Source: Lentisphaeria bacterium
GTDB lineage: Bacteria; Verrucomicrobiota; Lentisphaeria; Victivallales; Victivallaceae
DNA length: 33,778 nucleotides
Assembly: GCA_022768375.1 (NCBI GenBank)
Contig: JALEMG010000064.1
Coordinates: 1 to 33,778 of the forward strand
Direction of reading: 5' to 3'
Position numbers and translations under genes: made by a program
Shown: piece after piece, positions 31,438-33,778 of the stretch
Layout of the letters: each line of letters begins with the position of its first letter
Position numbering within the stretch: the first letter of the stretch is position 1
Notes under the pieces: model-generated
Told to the model about the DNA's origin: nothing
What the model saw: the letters and a program-made list of their open reading frames with translations, nothing else
Database searches by the model: none

Positions 31438-32487
31438 TCACTTCTCCAGCCACAGGTATTCGACCACGGAGAACGGGGAGAGGATGACCCCGGCGAAATT
31501 ATCGTCCCGCTTCGCGGTATCGACCAGCGCGTTCACCGCCCGGATGAAGTCGTTCCAGTCGCGGCGGCGGAGCCGGTCGGCGTCCACCGAAGTGTGATGG
31601 GCCAGCGGGACGGCGGCGATGATATGACACCCCCGCGGGGCGTCGGCCAGTTCGTCCGCGACGTTCCGCGACATCCGCGAGGGGAGGTTGGCGGTGTTCA
31701 GCACGGCCAGACGGGGGGATACCTTTGCGAAGTCCCCGACCGTGCCGACGCTCAACTCGCCCGCTTTGGCCTTCTCGTGGAAAAAGTCGGCGAACGCGAT
31801 CGTCAGCGGCGGCAGTCCGGGAATGGCGGCAATGGCCCGGAGTTGTTCGTACGCTTCGAGCATGAGCAGGTCGTTGTCGCCGCCTTTGCCGTAGCGGTTC
31901 TCCGCCCAGCAGTAGAGGTGGTCGTACATCCGCACGGCGTTCTTGCCGTTGTAAAGATCGGGGGCGATGTGGACCATTACCCCGTCGGGACGGGAATTTT
32001 CCGGGAAGTCCCGGGAAAACTCCGCCGTCTTGCGGGCGACATCGACCAGCCCGGGATACTGTATCAGCGCCCAGCGGATCAACTGATTACCCCGGTAGCG
32101 GCGGTAGTAGTCGACCTGGGAAAACGCGATCTCCACCGACAGTCCGGCGGCTTTGGCGCTCACGATGAACTTCCGCAGCCGGTCGTTCAACTCCTGCTCG
32201 GAGGTGATGTGGCAGTACACCCGGTTGAAGCCGCACCGTTTCAGCGTCCCCATCACCACGCCGTCGGAGAAGGGACCCCGGTTGAAAAACGCGCTCGGAA
32301 ACATCGCCACGCCCCGGATCTTCAGCGGAGAAAGCACCTGTTTCAACTGTTCCGCCCGCTTCCGCGTGACCTCGTCCTCCGCCGGATGGGGCGGCAGCGC
32401 GGCCGGGTAGATCTCCCGCATCGGGGTGCGTCCGCACCCGATCGCCAGCAGAAGCAGCGCCAGCGGCACCGGCAGGATCTTATGCAT
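31438..32487 (-). CDS. Predicted lipoprotein, function unknown
   Basis: A 349-residue protein starting MHKILPVPLALLLLAIGC; the hydrophobic segment ends in AIGC, a lipobox-like site that would make Cys18 the lipidated residue. The body (about 40-349) shows alternating short strands and helices, VMFPSAFFNRG, VYCHITSEQEL, LSVEIAFSQVDYY, DGVMVHIAPDLYN, LTIAFADFF, HIIAAVPLAHHT and GVILSPFSVVEYLWL, in the order expected for a TIM-barrel such as glycosidase-like domains, but I could not assign a family. GAGAGGA lies 10 bases before the ATG, and the next gene (nrdR) begins two bases after its stop. First gene of the 32487-26184 run. Confidence 0.75.
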   Translation of the reverse strand: MHKILPVPLALLLLAIGCGRTPMREIYPAALPPHPAEDEVTRKRAEQLKQVLSPLKIRGVAMFPSAFFNRGPFSDGVVMGTLKRCGFNRVYCHITSEQELNDRLRKFIVSAKAAGLSVEIAFSQVDYYRRYRGNQLIRWALIQYPGLVDVARKTAEFSRDFPENSRPDGVMVHIAPDLYNGKNAVRMYDHLYCWAENRYGKGGDNDLLMLEAYEQLRAIAAIPGLPPLTIAFADFFHEKAKAGELSVGTVGDFAKVSPRLAVLNTANLPSRMSRNVADELADAPRGCHIIAAVPLAHHTSVDADRLRRRDWNDFIRAVNALVDTAKRDDNFAGVILSPFSVVEYLWLEK

Positions 32488-32521
32488 AACCGACTGTCCT
32501 CTCGTTAAAATCAACCGTCAT

Positions 32522-32550
32522 AATATATCACTGTCCCCCGCGTTTTACAA
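32522..32550 (-). promoter_or_regulatory. Promoter of the lipoprotein-nrdR-rlmI-purU operon
   Basis: On the minus strand TTGTAA (32550-32545) and TATATT (32527-32522) with a 17-base spacer, 35 bases ahead of the lipoprotein start. The gene-free stretch 32488-32871 holds this promoter, the groEL terminator and the twin hairpin; the part 32551-32740 is GC-rich and I see nothing else in it. Confidence 0.6.
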
Positions 32551-32744
32551 GCGTTTCGGGCGCGGGGATCGGGGAAACGGACGGAAACGGAGAAGGTCCG
32601 CCGTCCGCCGCCGGGACGGACGCGGCCTCCGAAACGCCCCCGGTATCGACGCGGCTCAACCCGCCGCGGCTGCGGAGATCGCGGGCCGCCCGCGCCCGGG
32701 GATGGGAGATTCCGGGCCCTGTTTTCTTTCGTCGCTTCCGGTAT

Positions 32745-32774
32745 AAAAAACGCCCCGCAGGAAACCTGCGGAGC
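32745..32774 (-). terminator. Terminator of groEL
   Basis: On the minus strand GCTCCGCAGG (32774-32765) pairs with CCTGCGGGGC (32761-32752, one G-U) over a TTT loop, followed by G and six T (32750-32745). It lies about 100 bases after the groEL stop, beyond the twin hairpin. Confidence 0.85.
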
Positions 32775-32794
32775 GATGCGGTGTCTTTTCTTTG

Positions 32795-32871
32795 GTTCCT
32801 TTCTTTTCGGGAAAAGAAAGGAACGTATCCCGCTTTTCTTGTAAAACTTCTTTTCTCGTAAAAAGAAGTTT

Positions 32872-32872
<1 letters not shown>
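32795..32872 (-). repeat. Twin hairpin behind groEL
   Basis: Minus-strand counterpart of 23538-23616. Hairpin A: AAAACTTCTTTT (32843-32854) with its perfect complement (32861-32872), loop of 6; the groEL TAA (32874-32872) overlaps the arm. The spacer 32842-32825 is again 18 bases and begins with ACAAGAAAAG. Hairpin B: GTTCCTTTCTTTT (32795-32807) with its perfect complement (32812-32824), loop CGGG. Intergenic, and separate from the intrinsic terminator that follows. Confidence 0.75.

Positions 32873-33778
<906 letters not shown>

Noticed and set aside
32551-32740. Minus-strand frames upstream of the lipoprotein gene
   Set aside because: Translations are Arg/Gly-rich or run through the twin hairpin and terminator, with no ribosome site or conserved motif.

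Overview
The window is GC-rich, gene-dense bacterial DNA from a Gram-negative organism: it carries the outer-membrane assembly factor BamA, a lipoprotein, an O-antigen-ligase-like protein and three lipid A aminoarabinose (Arn-type) proteins. The biotin synthase has cluster-ligand changes that suggest an anaerobe. LacI plus Gfo/Idh/MocA sugar modules, SEL1-repeat proteins and a DUF4143 ATPase are common in the PVC superphylum (e.g. Lentisphaerota), but that placement is an inference and is not proven by anything here.

Layout. 1-1303 (+): the tail of an unknown gene, then bioB. 1370-2707 (-): an AAA/DUF4143 ATPase. 2708-7232: an accessory island of visibly lower GC, holding an anchored hypothetical protein and a tandem cluster of SEL1-repeat membrane proteins with a frameshift, a duplicated 5' end and an in-frame stop. 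This island is bracketed by two inverted copies of a structured repeat of about 165-181 bp. 19801 down to 7233 (-): one long co-directional run, prs-rplY-pth-rpsF-ssb-rpsR-rplI-dnaB-bamA-mazG-arnB-arnT-arnC, with short gaps or overlaps throughout. It joins PRPP synthesis, translation, replication, outer-membrane assembly and, at its tail, lipid A modification. 20169-23568 (+): marR-type regulator, yceD, xer recombinase and a COG2509-type FAD dehydrogenase, divergent from prs over back-to-back promoters. 26065-23746 (-): LacI regulator and Gfo/Idh/MocA oxidoreductase with two candidate operators. 32487-26184 (-): lipoprotein, nrdR, rlmI, purU, an O-antigen-ligase-like gene and a radical SAM gene, again tightly packed behind one promoter. 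33778-32872 (-): the C-terminal half of groEL with a clear terminator.

The least explained signals are non-coding. (1) The inverted structured repeat keeps all its stems but has swapped the sequence of its central hairpin. (2) A second family of hairpins sits on or near stop codons and carries a shared CAAGAAAAG box; it occurs at three loci. (3) Two LacI-type half-site arrays lie on the lacI promoter, and divergent marR/prs promoters have -35 boxes only 9 bp apart. No tRNA, rRNA, CRISPR array, transposase or prophage gene was seen.
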